Source: Betaproteobacteria bacterium (GTDB taxonomy: Bacteria > Pseudomonadota > Gammaproteobacteria > Burkholderiales > SG8-39). Taken from it: a DNA stretch of 64,000 nucleotides. Both the position numbers and the translations under genes were made by a program. Under the pieces are notes generated by a model, which had not been told where the DNA came from, did no database searches, and saw nothing but the letters and a program-made list of their open reading frames with translations. The stretch covers positions 62,001 through 126,000 of the forward strand of contig JACPYS010000038.1 of NCBI GenBank assembly GCA_016195915.1. The letters run 5' to 3'. Every line of letters starts with the position of its first letter. Position 1 is the stretch's first letter. Shown piece after piece: positions 1 through 8,477 of this stretch.

Positions 1-319
1 TGGTGATGAGCCAGTCGCCGTCCCTGCGCCCCAGCCGCGGGTGGATCTCGACGCCCGCCGAGCCGAGGCGGAACAGGCCGTTCGCCCTTGCCGGCGCAAA
101 CACCGGGGAGCCTGCCGGGCACTCGGCGTAGTCGGGCGAGAAGCCGACACGCACGAAGCCGATGCCGACGCCGGCGGTGCGCGCTTTTTCAATCGCCTGC
201 GCGGTTCGCTCCAGAATCCGGCGTTCCTTCACCTGTGCGCCGAGCGGCGATTTGCCGTTGGGCCCCTCCTCGCTCACGAGGTCGTTCTGCATGTCGAGCA
301 CCAGATAGACGGATTTCAT
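1..319 (-). CDS. Isochorismatase-family cysteine hydrolase, N-terminal part (cut by window edge)
   Basis: The reverse strand opens with an ATG at 319 and stays open to the window edge, so only the first ~106 residues are present. The start reads MKSVYLVLDMQNDLVSEEG; the VLDMQNDL segment carries the catalytic Asp typical of isochorismatase/nicotinamidase-like hydrolases. A later helix (GVGIGFVRVGFSP) fits the second strand of that fold. The catalytic Cys lies outside the window, so the substrate cannot be judged. Family assignment is fairly safe, the exact reaction is unknown. Confidence 0.75.
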   Translation of the reverse strand, partial: MKSVYLVLDMQNDLVSEEGPNGKSPLGAQVKERRILERTAQAIEKARTAGVGIGFVRVGFSPDYAECPAGSPVFAPARANGLFRLGSAGVEIHPRLGRRDGDWLIT

Positions 320-558
320 TGACTTGCCTCCCGTGCAGTTATCGTCCGGCTTCAGACGCGCGCCGCAAGCAGTGCGTCGATCTGCATCATGCGCCCCGGC
401 AGATCCGGGCGCTACTGTGTCATCGGTTCGGTCACATTGCACGTTGTTGCTTGATCGTCCCCAAATCATGGCTCTTTTTTGATACACTATGCCAGCTTCG
501 TTGCCGGTCTTGCGGGGCATGAATTGCGGTTGGCACGACGGCGAAAGCGCGAACTCAC

Positions 559-855
559 ATGACGAAAAGGAAAACGCATCCCCGCGTCGGCAGCGATTTC
601 GAGGACTTCCTGCGCGATGAAGGTCGCCTGGAAGAAGCGACCGCAGTCGCCGTCAAACGCGTGCTCGCGCGGGAGATCCAGCGCGCCATGGACTCCGCCG
701 GCGTGTCACAAGCTGAAATGGCGCGCCGCATGAAGACCAGCCGCGCCGTCGTGCGTCGCCTGCTCGACGACAGCGATCCGTCCGTAACGCTTGCCACCAT
801 CAGCCGCGCCGCCCTCGCTCTCGGCAAACAGGTCAGGCTCAAGCTCGCCGCCTGA
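559..855 (+). CDS. XRE-family helix-turn-helix regulator, antitoxin-like, orphan
   Basis: A 98-residue protein with a C-terminal Cro/XRE helix-turn-helix: SQAEMARRMKTSRAVVRRLL (about residues 50-70), followed by the usual stabilising helices ending in GKQVRLKLAA. This size and architecture match HigA-like or phage-type antitoxins. In such pairs the toxin normally lies directly upstream, but the 239 bases before this gene hold no credible RelE/HigB-type reading frame, so it appears to be an orphan. It converges on the peptidase gene, whose stop lies 5 bases away. It could instead be a stand-alone regulator. Confidence 0.7.
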   Translation: MTKRKTHPRVGSDFEDFLRDEGRLEEATAVAVKRVLAREIQRAMDSAGVSQAEMARRMKTSRAVVRRLLDDSDPSVTLATISRAALALGKQVRLKLAA

Positions 856-860
856 GCGCC

Positions 861-1985
861 TCAGACGCCGCACCAGTCGCGGATGATCGCCTCGTAGATC
901 GCCACCGACTGGCCGACGCGCTCCAGGCTGCAATACTCGTCGGTCTGGTGCGCCATGGCGGCCTCGCCCGGACCCAGTACCAGCGTCGGCGCACCGGGAT
1001 AGACCTTGAGCAGATTCGCTGCGTCCGTCATGTAAGGCGCGGTGCGCGGCTCGGGCGTCTCGTTCAGGATCGGCTTGCAGATCTCGAACACGCGCTGCAC
1101 CCATTCATCGTCGGGCTGTGTCCAGACCGCGTGCAGGTTCGAGAACACGTCGAGCTCCGCGTCTCCGAAAATGCCGCTCAATCGATTCAGCAAAGCCTCG
1201 TGATTCATCCCCGGCACCGTACGGATATCGATGCCGATCGTCGCTGCGTCGGGAACCAGGTTCACGCCGCTCCCGCCCGCGAAGGTGCCGACGTTGAGCG
1301 TCGGCCCGCCCATCACCGGATGCGCCGGCGCGCCGAAGTCGAAGTTCTCCAGCTTCGCGATCGCACGCGCCGCCTTGTAAATCGCGTTCACGCCAAGCTG
1401 CGGCATCGAGCCGTGCGCCGACACGCCGCGGAAAGCTGCGTGGAATTTGATCGAGCCTTTATGCCCGACCATCGGATAATTCGACGTCGGCTCGCCCACC
1501 ACGATCGCACCCGCCTTGCCCATCAGCGCAGGCAACGCCGCGAGGTGTCTTGAACCCACGCAGCCGCCCTCCTCAGCTGCTGTGAGCACCAGCACCAGCC
1601 CGGGCGTCCCGGCGAGCTTCCCGCCGAACGCGCGTGCCGCGATCAGCATCGCTGCCACGCCGGCCTTCATGTCCGACGATCCGCGACCATATAGCTTGTC
1701 ACCGTCGGCATCGCCGGCGAACGGATCCTTGGTCCACGCACGCGTGCCGAGCGGCACCACGTCCAGGTGTCCTGTCATGCACAGCGGCGGTTTTGCGTCC
1801 GATCCGCCCGCGCGCGCAATCACGCTGGTGCGGCCTTCCTCGTACTCGTGGTACTCGACCCGGTAGCCCCACTCTTGCAGCAACGCGCCCGCGTGGCGAG
1901 CACAGTCGCGCTCGCGACCGGGCGGGTTGACGGTGTCGAACTGCAGCAGCGAGCGCGTGAGGGCGGCGGCGTCGTGGATGCTCAT
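861..1985 (-). CDS. M20-family metallopeptidase (ArgE/DapE-like deacylase)
   Basis: A 374-residue protein, normal length for the family. It shows the dinuclear zinc motifs in order: GHLDVVP (about residue 72), GRGSSDMKAG (about 100), the catalytic pair in AAEEGG (about 136), and GEPT (about 164), with the final zinc His in AMAHQTDEY near the C-terminus. Members hydrolyse N-acyl amino acids, succinyl-diaminopimelate or small peptides in the cytoplasm; the sequence does not tell which. It is divergently transcribed from the Bug receptor gene across 75 bases, so the two may share a control region. Confidence 0.88.
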   Translation of the reverse strand: MSIHDAAALTRSLLQFDTVNPPGRERDCARHAGALLQEWGYRVEYHEYEEGRTSVIARAGGSDAKPPLCMTGHLDVVPLGTRAWTKDPFAGDADGDKLYGRGSSDMKAGVAAMLIAARAFGGKLAGTPGLVLVLTAAEEGGCVGSRHLAALPALMGKAGAIVVGEPTSNYPMVGHKGSIKFHAAFRGVSAHGSMPQLGVNAIYKAARAIAKLENFDFGAPAHPVMGGPTLNVGTFAGGSGVNLVPDAATIGIDIRTVPGMNHEALLNRLSGIFGDAELDVFSNLHAVWTQPDDEWVQRVFEICKPILNETPEPRTAPYMTDAANLLKVYPGAPTLVLGPGEAAMAHQTDEYCSLERVGQSVAIYEAIIRDWCGV

Positions 1986-2060
1986 TCAAGAGATAATATC
2001 GTTGATTTGACGCGGCGACACTCGCACCGGACGACGGGAAAAAACAATCAGGAGCCACCG

Positions 2061-3002
2061 ATGAAGAAGCTCGCAGCAATCCTGTGCATGTTCGCAGCGC
2101 CCCTGGCGCTCGCCCAGAGCTGTCCCGACAAGAGCATCAACTACTGGCAGGCCTTTCCGGCCGGGGGCGAATCCGACCTCTCGGCGCGGCACCAGCAGGT
2201 GGTCCTGAAGAAGCGCTGCCCGGCGATCGAGACCATCATCCAGTACAAGCCGGGCGCGGGCGGCGGGCTGATGTGGTCGCAGATGAACCAGCTCTCGGGC
2301 GACGGCACGAACATCATCGGCATCAACCTGCCGCACATCGTGTTCCAGCCGATCGAAGGCCAGGTGCAATACAAGACCGACGACGTCACGCCGGTATTCT
2401 GGTTTCACTACACGCCGGATGCGCTCGTGGTGCTGGAGGCGGGCCCGATCAGGACGTTCCAGGACTTCGTCAAGGCCGCGAAAGAGAGCCCCGGAAAGAT
2501 TTCGCTCGGCGGCTCGGGTCTCAATTCCGCCAACCACGCCGCGCACGAGCGCATGAATGCCGCCTTCGGCTTCAAGACCACCTACGTTCCTTTCAAGGGG
2601 ACGGGCGACATGACCACCAACGTGATCGGCGGGCACGTAGGCGGCGCGATGTTCTACACGGCGTTTGCGATCAACAACAAGGGCAAGGTGCGTGCGCTTG
2701 CGGTGGCGATGGAAAAGCGCCACCCGCTATTGCCGGACGCGCCGACGTTCCGCGAGCTGGGAATCGACTGGGTCGATGGCGCCTACCGCGGCATCGGCGC
2801 GCCGAAGTCGACGCCCGCCGACGTGAAGAAGCGCATCTCCGATCTGTGGCGGGCGCTGAACAACGACGCCGAGATGAAAGATCTCGCGGCAAAGAGCGGC
2901 TTCGAACTCGTCAACGTGGTGGTCGAGCAGATGGACGCCTTCATGAAGGACAAGACCAGGCTCTACACCGAGGGCGCGAAACGCCTCGGCCTCGGAAAAT
3001 AG
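2061..3002 (+). CDS. Bug/TctC-family periplasmic solute-binding protein
   Basis: The ATG at 2061 is chosen because it follows a clear AGGAGCCACC ribosome site and starts a signal peptide (MKKLAAILCMFAAPLALAQS), giving 313 residues. The mature part has family features: YWQAFPAGGESDLSARH near the N-terminus, the KPGAGGG loop, and VPFKGTGD/VIGGHVGGAMF in the middle. These proteins bind carboxylates for tripartite tricarboxylate transporters, but no TctA/TctB membrane genes occur in the window. The dehydrogenase gene starts 5 bases after the stop, so the ligand may be its substrate, e.g. tartrate or a malate analogue (inference). Confidence 0.88.
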   Translation: MKKLAAILCMFAAPLALAQSCPDKSINYWQAFPAGGESDLSARHQQVVLKKRCPAIETIIQYKPGAGGGLMWSQMNQLSGDGTNIIGINLPHIVFQPIEGQVQYKTDDVTPVFWFHYTPDALVVLEAGPIRTFQDFVKAAKESPGKISLGGSGLNSANHAAHERMNAAFGFKTTYVPFKGTGDMTTNVIGGHVGGAMFYTAFAINNKGKVRALAVAMEKRHPLLPDAPTFRELGIDWVDGAYRGIGAPKSTPADVKKRISDLWRALNNDAEMKDLAAKSGFELVNVVVEQMDAFMKDKTRLYTEGAKRLGLGK

Positions 3003-3007
3003 CCGCC

Positions 3008-4075
3008 ATGAAGGAATATCGCATCGCAGTCATTCCCGGGGACGGCATCGGGCGCGAAGTCATACCGGAGGGCGTGCGGGTCCTCGAAGCGCTCGGCGCG
3101 CGGCACGGCCTGCGCTTCGAGTGGGAAGAATTTCCCTGGAGCTGCGACTGGTACCAGGTGCACGGGCGGATGTGCCCGGAAGACGCCCCGGACATCCTGC
3201 GCAAGTTCGATGCGGTCTACTTCGGCGCGGTGGGAAACCCCGCGCTGGTGCCCGACCACATTTCCCTGTGGGGACTGCTGATCCGGTTCCGCCGCGAACT
3301 CGACCTGTACGTCAACTTGCGGCCCGTGCGTTTGTTCGAAGGCATGCGCTGCCCTCTGGCGGGGCGGAAACCCGGGGACATCGACTACGTCGTGATCCGT
3401 GAGAACAGCGAAGGGGAATACGGCGACGTCGGCGGAAGAATGTTCGAAGGCACGGACCGAGAGATCGTGATGCAGCAATCGGTGTTTTCGCGCAGGGGAA
3501 CCGACCGCATCATGCGCTATGCGTTCGAACTCGCGATGAAGCGCAAGAAACACCTGACCTCCTGCACGAAATCCAACGGCATCTCGATCACCATGCCGTA
3601 CTGGGACGAGCGCTTCGCGGAAATGAAAAAGAACTACCCGGAGGTCCGCGCGGACCAGTACCACGTCGACGGGCTCACCATCCAGATGGTGCTCAACCCC
3701 GAGCGCTTCGACGTGATCGTCGCGTCGAACCTGTTCGGCGACATCATCTCGGACCTCGGCCCGGCCACGGCCGGGTCGATCGGCATCGCGGCTTCGGGCA
3801 ACATCAATCCGGAGCGCATCGGACCGTCGGTGTTCGAACCGGTGCACGGTTCGGCACCCGACATCGTCGGCAAGGGAATTGCAAACCCGATCGCGACGAT
3901 CTGGACCGCCGGCCTGATGCTGGAACATCTCGGCCATGCGGCCGCTGCGGCAGATATCCTGCGTGCCATCGAAGCGGTGATCATCGAAGGCCCGCATACG
4001 CCGGACATGGGCGGGAAAGCCGGCACGGCCGAAGTCGGCGCTGCGGTGGCGGAGGCGCTCAGGACATCGGGGTGA
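3008..4075 (+). CDS. Tartrate/isopropylmalate-type decarboxylating dehydrogenase
   Basis: A 355-residue member of the isocitrate/isopropylmalate dehydrogenase family. Visible are the N-terminal IAVIPGDGIGREVIPEGV, the Arg-rich substrate region (RRELDLYVNLRPVRL), IRENSEGEYGDVGG, the catalytic KSNGISI lysine, the metal-binding SNLFGDIISDLGP, and the nucleotide loop EPVHGSAPDIVGKGIANPIA. The DWYQVHGRMCPEDAPDIL stretch and overall length are closest to tartrate dehydrogenase/D-malate dehydrogenase (TtuC/DmlA-like). It would oxidise and decarboxylate a 2-hydroxyacid with NAD. The upstream receptor gene lies 5 bases away, so the two form an operon. A diverged fragment of a related gene lies at 5856-5920. 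Confidence 0.85.
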   Translation: MKEYRIAVIPGDGIGREVIPEGVRVLEALGARHGLRFEWEEFPWSCDWYQVHGRMCPEDAPDILRKFDAVYFGAVGNPALVPDHISLWGLLIRFRRELDLYVNLRPVRLFEGMRCPLAGRKPGDIDYVVIRENSEGEYGDVGGRMFEGTDREIVMQQSVFSRRGTDRIMRYAFELAMKRKKHLTSCTKSNGISITMPYWDERFAEMKKNYPEVRADQYHVDGLTIQMVLNPERFDVIVASNLFGDIISDLGPATAGSIGIAASGNINPERIGPSVFEPVHGSAPDIVGKGIANPIATIWTAGLMLEHLGHAAAAADILRAIEAVIIEGPHTPDMGGKAGTAEVGAAVAEALRTSG

Positions 4076-4076
4076 G

Positions 4077-4134
4077 ATTCGGATCCTCTCCCCTGCCCAA
4101 GCCGGAGATCCACGCGGAATTTGGGCGGTATTTA
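4077..4134. repeat. Dispersed repeat R1 (partial copy)
   Basis: About 58 bases matching the core of the repeat also found near 7832, 8834 and 10671. Shared blocks are TTCGGATC, CCCCTGCCCAAGCC, GAGATCC and GGGCGGTATT. The left ATTATGTTCAA part is missing. It fills the gap between the dehydrogenase stop and the convergent Fic gene, and its right edge supplies the Fic stop codon. Confidence 0.75.
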
Positions 4135-5691
4135 TTTCAAACCGCGTTTCGCCGCTGCGCGGGGTGTCCCTGTGCGCATTTCCCGCACGATGAATTTTGC
4201 AAGCGGCTTGATATTGCCGCCCACGCTCGCCGCTTCGAGCGCCGCCATGTACTGCGCACGCTGTTTAAGCCTGATGACTGTCCAGGGATAGCCACCGGAG
4301 GCGAGCATCGCATTCATGAGGAAACGACCGATGCGGCCATTGCCGTCGAAATAAGGATGAATGAAAACAAGCAGATGATGGCCGAGCACCGCGCGCACTG
4401 CCGCCTCCGGCTCGCGTGCCAGCAGATCGAACAGCGTTTCCATTGCATCCAGAAGGGCTTCCCGCGGCAGCGGGGTGTGCTGTGAATTACGGATGAAGAC
4501 CGGCCCGGAACGGTAGCCGGCGAGCTCATGGCGCTTGATAATGCCGGCCGCAACCGCGGGCGCGAAGAGCTCTCCGTACCATTCGTGATGGTCCGTTTGC
4601 ACAACCTGGCCGGCATTATTGCCTTCGAGGATGCGCTGAATCGTGGTTTTGACGCGGTTAAATGCCTGGTAGTAACCCCGCGCGGCGAGCGCATCGCGGT
4701 CTTTGGAGTCGGCGGCATCGGCATCCGGATTCCAGCCGCCGCGGGCTACCCGTCTTATCAATTCCTCGGTTACCTGGTAGCCCTCGATGGACAGGGAGTT
4801 GTAGGCGTCGGCGACGTAGCGTTCAGCGACGTCGGCGAGATAACGCCGCGGTGCGCGCGGCAGCCCCGGCGCGCGCGGAAACAATTTGACGACATCATCT
4901 CGCCAGCCCTCCCACATCGAGCGCAGGCGCAATACATGGGGCGAACGCTCACGGCCGCCGGGCAATAGGGTCGGCGCTGGAGTATCGAACGGGTTGGATT
5001 CCCTGACCTCGTAGCTGGCGCGCTTCATCGTGGTGACGATGCGTTCGGCAAACCCTGGTTTGCCGAGGAAACGGTAGGCGCCTGCGATTCGGCCGGCAGC
5101 GGCGGGATAGCCGTTTCCAGACAGCAGAAAGCTCAGCAGTTCGCCGGGGTCGCGAACCATGGCGAGCGCGATTTCGGCCTCGCGCGGGTGACCGCGAAAG
5201 AAGTTCGGGCCCGCGCGGCACAGCGCCTCTGGCAGCGGTTGCACCTGCAGGCCTTTGACTTCGATACGATTGCCGGGGACGTTCTTCAGGTCGGCATAAA
5301 TCATGATCGAGGTGTCGTGCGGCAGATCGATCCTGGAGGCGCCGCCTTCCTTGGTGACGACGGTGATTTGCCCGGGCGCGGTGGTGATGCCGGTGTGCAG
5401 CGCGAGCGAGACCTCGGCATTAAGGCAGTAGCGCTTGCCGAAGCGCTTGCCGAGGTAGCCGGAAAGAAACGACCAATAGGAGGCAAACCATGCCGTGGTA
5501 TCGCCGGGCCTGTCGGCCGGGTTGGCGCAGATGTACCATCCCTTGATGACCGGCCGCAGGAATCCGGCCTTCACCAGCCGGGCACGATGCGTTTCGGTCA
5601 GATCGAGCGATTCGACCACCCCCCCGTGCTTGTCCTGAAAACGGCGCAGGACCTTGAGCGATTCCGCCAGCCTGACGTTGGGTTTTGCCAT
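4132..5691 (-). CDS. Fic-domain protein with AbiEi-like N-terminal region
   Basis: A 519-residue protein. Residues ~1-250 begin with a winged-helix-like segment (GFLRPVIKGWYI, residues ~43-54) followed by a domain resembling AbiEi-type antitoxins. Residues ~290-500 form a Fic domain: the catalytic loop HPYFDGNGRIGR starts at His445, with Tyr in place of the usual Phe. A built-in inhibitory helix motif SLSIEG lies at 299-304 (consensus S/T-x-x-x-E-G/N). Fic enzymes transfer AMP or related groups onto target proteins and act as toxins or regulators. The N-terminal part could bind DNA for autoregulation (inference). A truncated relative lies at 20567-21520. The stop codon lies inside repeat R1. 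Confidence 0.85.
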   Translation of the reverse strand: MAKPNVRLAESLKVLRRFQDKHGGVVESLDLTETHRARLVKAGFLRPVIKGWYICANPADRPGDTTAWFASYWSFLSGYLGKRFGKRYCLNAEVSLALHTGITTAPGQITVVTKEGGASRIDLPHDTSIMIYADLKNVPGNRIEVKGLQVQPLPEALCRAGPNFFRGHPREAEIALAMVRDPGELLSFLLSGNGYPAAAGRIAGAYRFLGKPGFAERIVTTMKRASYEVRESNPFDTPAPTLLPGGRERSPHVLRLRSMWEGWRDDVVKLFPRAPGLPRAPRRYLADVAERYVADAYNSLSIEGYQVTEELIRRVARGGWNPDADAADSKDRDALAARGYYQAFNRVKTTIQRILEGNNAGQVVQTDHHEWYGELFAPAVAAGIIKRHELAGYRSGPVFIRNSQHTPLPREALLDAMETLFDLLAREPEAAVRAVLGHHLLVFIHPYFDGNGRIGRFLMNAMLASGGYPWTVIRLKQRAQYMAALEAASVGGNIKPLAKFIVREMRTGTPRAAAKRGLK

Positions 5692-5855
5692 GGGAAACCC
5701 CCGTATATAACTTTGTTTTCGGCTTGTAGTATAACTATGTTATTGCCACGTTTAAAAACTTTGCTATTCCCCCGTTGTATGAGCAAATCACCCGCTACGC
5801 ACCGTTAGTAATCCGGAAGCGGTGAGCGATCAGCGGGGAGCCATGAGGCGCCCAC

Positions 5856-5920
5856 GCGTTCGAACTGGCGATGAAGAGAAAGAAGCACCTGGCCTCGTGC
5901 ACCAAGTCGAACTGCATCTC
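5856..5920 (+). pseudogene. 65-bp fragment of a tartrate-dehydrogenase-like gene
   Basis: The plus strand encodes FELAMKRKKHLASCTKSNCIS, nearly the same as the catalytic-lysine region of the dehydrogenase at 3008-4075 (FELAMKRKKHLTSCTKSNGIS). Several codons differ at third positions, so it derives from a diverged paralogue and not from a recent copy. No flanking part of the gene remains: the left side is non-coding and the right side joins directly to a broken vapC. Confidence 0.75.
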
Positions 5921-5929
5921 TGACCGAGG

Positions 5930-6165
5930 ATGGCACTGGCTCTCATCGAGGGCCGAGAGCAGGCCGCTCGTGTCGAGCAGAATCACGCCCCCCCCGAATC
6001 CCGATAGCGCTTCGTCGACTCTTTCGGCAAGCCGGGACTTTCCGCTCTTGAACAAGGGCAGGCGGGGACGCGGAGGGGGTGCTTGCGAAATGATCGTGCG
6101 CAGGGCTTCGCGAATCAATTCGGCTTCGCTCAGCCCGCGCTCGCGGACTCTGAAAGAGAAACGGC
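5930..6165 (-). pseudogene. vapBC remnant: antitoxin C-terminus joined to the first residues of a PIN toxin
   Basis: On the reverse strand the frame reads RERGLSEAELIREALRTI, the recognition-helix end of a VapB-type ribbon-helix-helix antitoxin, then LAERVDEALSGFG, its tail, and then VILLDTSGLLSALDES, the N-terminus of a PIN-domain ribonuclease with its first catalytic Asp. The toxin breaks off after ~16 residues at the dehydrogenase fragment. Antitoxin and toxin are read in one frame through a run of eight C residues (5990-5997). The antitoxin N-terminus is also lost. Together with the preceding fragment it fills most of the 567-base gap between the Fic and ATPase genes; the rest shows nothing recognisable. 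Confidence 0.65.
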
Positions 6166-6258
6166 ATACGAAAGCGGGACACGGAAAGGGTGCGTGACTA
6201 TTTTTGCACTAAAGCCAAAAAAGTTGCAACTTATTCTGCCTGCCTGCACAATCCAGCC

Positions 6259-7434
6259 ATGGACCGCGCGCGCTACCTCGAGCCCTCGGTGCGCGAAGAC
6301 CTCGCGGAAAAGATGCTCTTCATCGCCGGGCCGCGCCAGGTCGGGAAGACCACCCTTGCGCGCCGGATCATGGCCTCGTCGGAGACGAGCGCATACCTCA
6401 ACTGGGACAATCGGGGCGACCGTGCGGAGATTCGTGCCGCGCACTGGCCGGGCGGAAGCGCGCTGGTGGTCCTCGACGAGATCCACAAGTGGCGGGCGTG
6501 GAAGGGCTGGCTCAAGGGCGAGTACGACCGGCACCGGGATCGGCTGCGTTTCCTGGTCACCGGCAGTGCGCGGCTCGACGTGTACCGCCGGGGCGGCGAT
6601 TCCCTGCAGGGCCGGTACCATCACTATCGGCTTCATCCGTTCTCTCTTGCAGAAGCGGCGGGCAGGACGCTCGCCTCTCTGCCCGAACCGGGATCGGAGC
6701 TTCCGGTGTCGGGCCGGGGGAGCCGGGAGACGCTCGATGCGCTCATGCGATTCGGCGGATTCCCGGAACCGTTTCTCTCGGCTTCGACGCGTACGCTGCG
6801 CCGCTGGCAGAAGGAACGCTTCGAGCGGTTCTTTCGCGAGGACGTGCGCGACCTCGAATCGGTACGCGATCTCGCCTCGCTCCAGTTGCTCGCGGACCTG
6901 CTGCCTGAGCGCGTCGCCTCGCCGCTTTCGCTCAACGCGCTGCGGGAGAATCTCGAAGTGAGCCACCGCGCGCTCACCCACTGGATCGAGATATTCGAGA
7001 GGCTCTACTATATCTTCCGGATCCGGCCCTACACCTCCTTGCGGGTGAGATCGCTGCAGAAGATGCCGAAGGCCTACCTGTGGGACTGGGGCGTCGTTCC
7101 TTCCGAAGGCGCGCGTTTCGAGAACCTCGTTGCCTCGCACCTGAACAAGTTCTGCAACCTCATCGAAGACCGTGAAGGATACGACGTCGAGCTGCGCTAC
7201 CTGCGGGATCGAACCGGCAAGGAACTGGATTTCCTCGTAACCGTCGGGCGCAAGCCGTGGTTCGCGGTCGAGGCAAAGCTGAGCGAAACACGGGTGGACC
7301 CGGCGCTGAGGTACTTCCAGGAGCGGCTCAAGATTCCCTGGGTGTATCAGGTCGTGCGGGACGCCCGGCGCGACTTCGTCGAGGCAGGCGTGCGCGTCCT
7401 GCCTGCAGAACGCTTCTTGAGCGCATTGGCATGA
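6259..7434 (+). CDS. AAA-like ATPase with DUF4143 domain
   Basis: ATG at 6259 gives 391 residues. The N-terminus has a Walker A motif (GPRQVGKTT, about residue 27) and a Walker B/DEIH motif (ALVVLDEIHKW, about 70), then LVTGSARLDVYRRGGDSL, a typical sensor segment. The C-terminal half matches DUF4143, a nuclease-like fold, ending with VELRYLRDRTGKELDFLV and AVEAKLSET, the acidic/Lys residues of that domain. The family is widespread on mobile and accessory DNA; its role is not established, though defence or conflict functions are often suggested. It sits alone between gene fragments, consistent with accessory DNA. Confidence 0.85.
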   Translation: MDRARYLEPSVREDLAEKMLFIAGPRQVGKTTLARRIMASSETSAYLNWDNRGDRAEIRAAHWPGGSALVVLDEIHKWRAWKGWLKGEYDRHRDRLRFLVTGSARLDVYRRGGDSLQGRYHHYRLHPFSLAEAAGRTLASLPEPGSELPVSGRGSRETLDALMRFGGFPEPFLSASTRTLRRWQKERFERFFREDVRDLESVRDLASLQLLADLLPERVASPLSLNALRENLEVSHRALTHWIEIFERLYYIFRIRPYTSLRVRSLQKMPKAYLWDWGVVPSEGARFENLVASHLNKFCNLIEDREGYDVELRYLRDRTGKELDFLVTVGRKPWFAVEAKLSETRVDPALRYFQERLKIPWVYQVVRDARRDFVEAGVRVLPAERFLSALA

Positions 7435-7486
7435 ACAAAAGCGGGAAGTGTGTTTCCGGTCGCTCCAAAAAAGGGAGCTTCATATT

Positions 7487-7755
7487 CTAGATACAGGCAG
7501 ACAGCGCGGTTGCCTGCAGCAACTCCCCGTTCCCGGAATCCTGCACCAACGCCGCAATGTCCATAGTTTTCGGGTTCCACGCGCGACCGAGCGGCCGGCT
7601 CGCCCGATATTCGGCAATTGCGCGGCCGAAACCGGATGGGTTTCCAGCCTGACGACCGCCAACGCCGGCTTCGCGTTGACCTTCTGCACTGCCTCCCGGA
7701 ACTGCAAGGCCGAATCCCATTTGCGGAATTCGCGCAGGTTGAGGAAGGGATAAGA
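7487..7755 (-). pseudogene. Frameshifted C-terminal fragment of an unknown gene (possibly DUF1223-like)
   Basis: Two adjoining reverse frames look coding: LNLREFRKWDSALQFREAV and KPALAVVRLETHPVSAA upstream, then IAEYRASRPLGRAW and DIAALVQDSGNGELLQATAL ending at a TAG. The tail 'AA-x-VQD ... G-E-x-LQA-x-AL' resembles the end of DUF1223 proteins, but this is a weak match. The 5' end is lost exactly where repeat R2 begins. Along with R2 it occupies the 488-base gap between the ATPase and nucleotidyltransferase genes. Confidence 0.35.
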
Positions 7756-7908
7756 AAATCGTTTCGAGTCCGAATGCAGAACGCCGCGCGTGCGAAGCGC
7801 AACCATGCGATTGCAGCGGCACACAATCTGGATTATGTTCAATTTCGGATCCGCCCCCCTGCCCAAGCTCGAGATCCGAGCGGAGTTCGGGCGGTACTAT
7901 TGGTTAAA
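7756..7908. repeat. Dispersed repeat R2 (longest copy)
   Basis: It carries both halves of the family. The left half (AGAAAATC..TTCGAGTCC, GCAGAACGCCGCGCG, GCGAAGCGCAACCA, GCAGCGGCACACAATC) matches R5 and partly R4. The right half (GGATTATGTTCAATTTCGG, CCCCTGCCCAAGC, GATCCGAGCGGAG, GGGCGGTACTATTGG) matches R1, R3 and R4. Its left edge touches a broken C-terminal gene fragment; its right edge lies just before the nucleotidyltransferase start. Confidence 0.8.
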
Positions 7909-7922
7909 AATCGGCACCGCGA

Positions 7923-8477
7923 ATGAATAGCGAACTCGAAGTATTGCGCGATGTGGTTGCGCGGCTTGAGGGCGCTGCAATTCCCTACATGTTGACGGGA
8001 TCGGTCGCCATGAGCGTGTATGCGGAGCCGAGGATGACTCGGGATATCGATATCGTGGTGGAACTCGCGCCGGACGACGCTCCCCGCGTGGTGGAACTGT
8101 TCTCGCCGGATTACTACGTATCGGATGAGGCCGTCCGATGCGCGATCTCGGCGCGCAGCCTGTTCAATCTGTTCAGCCTTTCCAGGTTGATCAAGGTCGA
8201 CTTGATCGTGCAAAAAGATGAAGAGTTCCAGCGCTATGCGTTCAATCGGCGCCAGCGCCATGAACTCGGTGGCAGCTCTGCATGGGTGATCAACAAGGAA
8301 GACCTGATTCTCGCCAAGCTTGTCTGGGCTGCGCCAACCGAGTCCGTATTCCAGTTGCGCGACGTGCGCAAGCTCCTTGCGTCTGGCGCGGATGAAGCAT
8401 ACCTTGATGAATGGAGCGTCAGGCTTGGCGTCGACGCTCTACTGCGAAAGTGCGTGGATGCGAGACACGACTTCTGA
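7923..8477 (+). CDS. Nucleotidyltransferase-fold protein, AbiEii/DUF6036-like
   Basis: A 184-residue protein with the minimal nucleotidyltransferase signature LTGSVAMSVYAEPRMTRDID (about residues 24-43), giving GS, the conserved R-x-T and the D-x-D metal pair, followed by KVDLIVQKDEEF with the third acidic position. A C-terminal region with INKEDLILAKLVWA is typical of AbiEii-like proteins. Such enzymes can modify tRNA or other targets as toxins. The next gene overlaps its 3' end by 20 bases, so the two are probably translated as a pair. The gene begins directly after repeat R2. Confidence 0.75.
   Translation: MNSELEVLRDVVARLEGAAIPYMLTGSVAMSVYAEPRMTRDIDIVVELAPDDAPRVVELFSPDYYVSDEAVRCAISARSLFNLFSLSRLIKVDLIVQKDEEFQRYAFNRRQRHELGGSSAWVINKEDLILAKLVWAAPTESVFQLRDVRKLLASGADEAYLDEWSVRLGVDALLRKCVDARHDF

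Noticed and set aside
7460-7500. Hairpin GCTCC-AAAAAAG-GGAGC after the DUF4143 gene as a terminator
   Set aside because: The stem is only five base pairs and the following bases are not a clear T-run; support is too weak to list.
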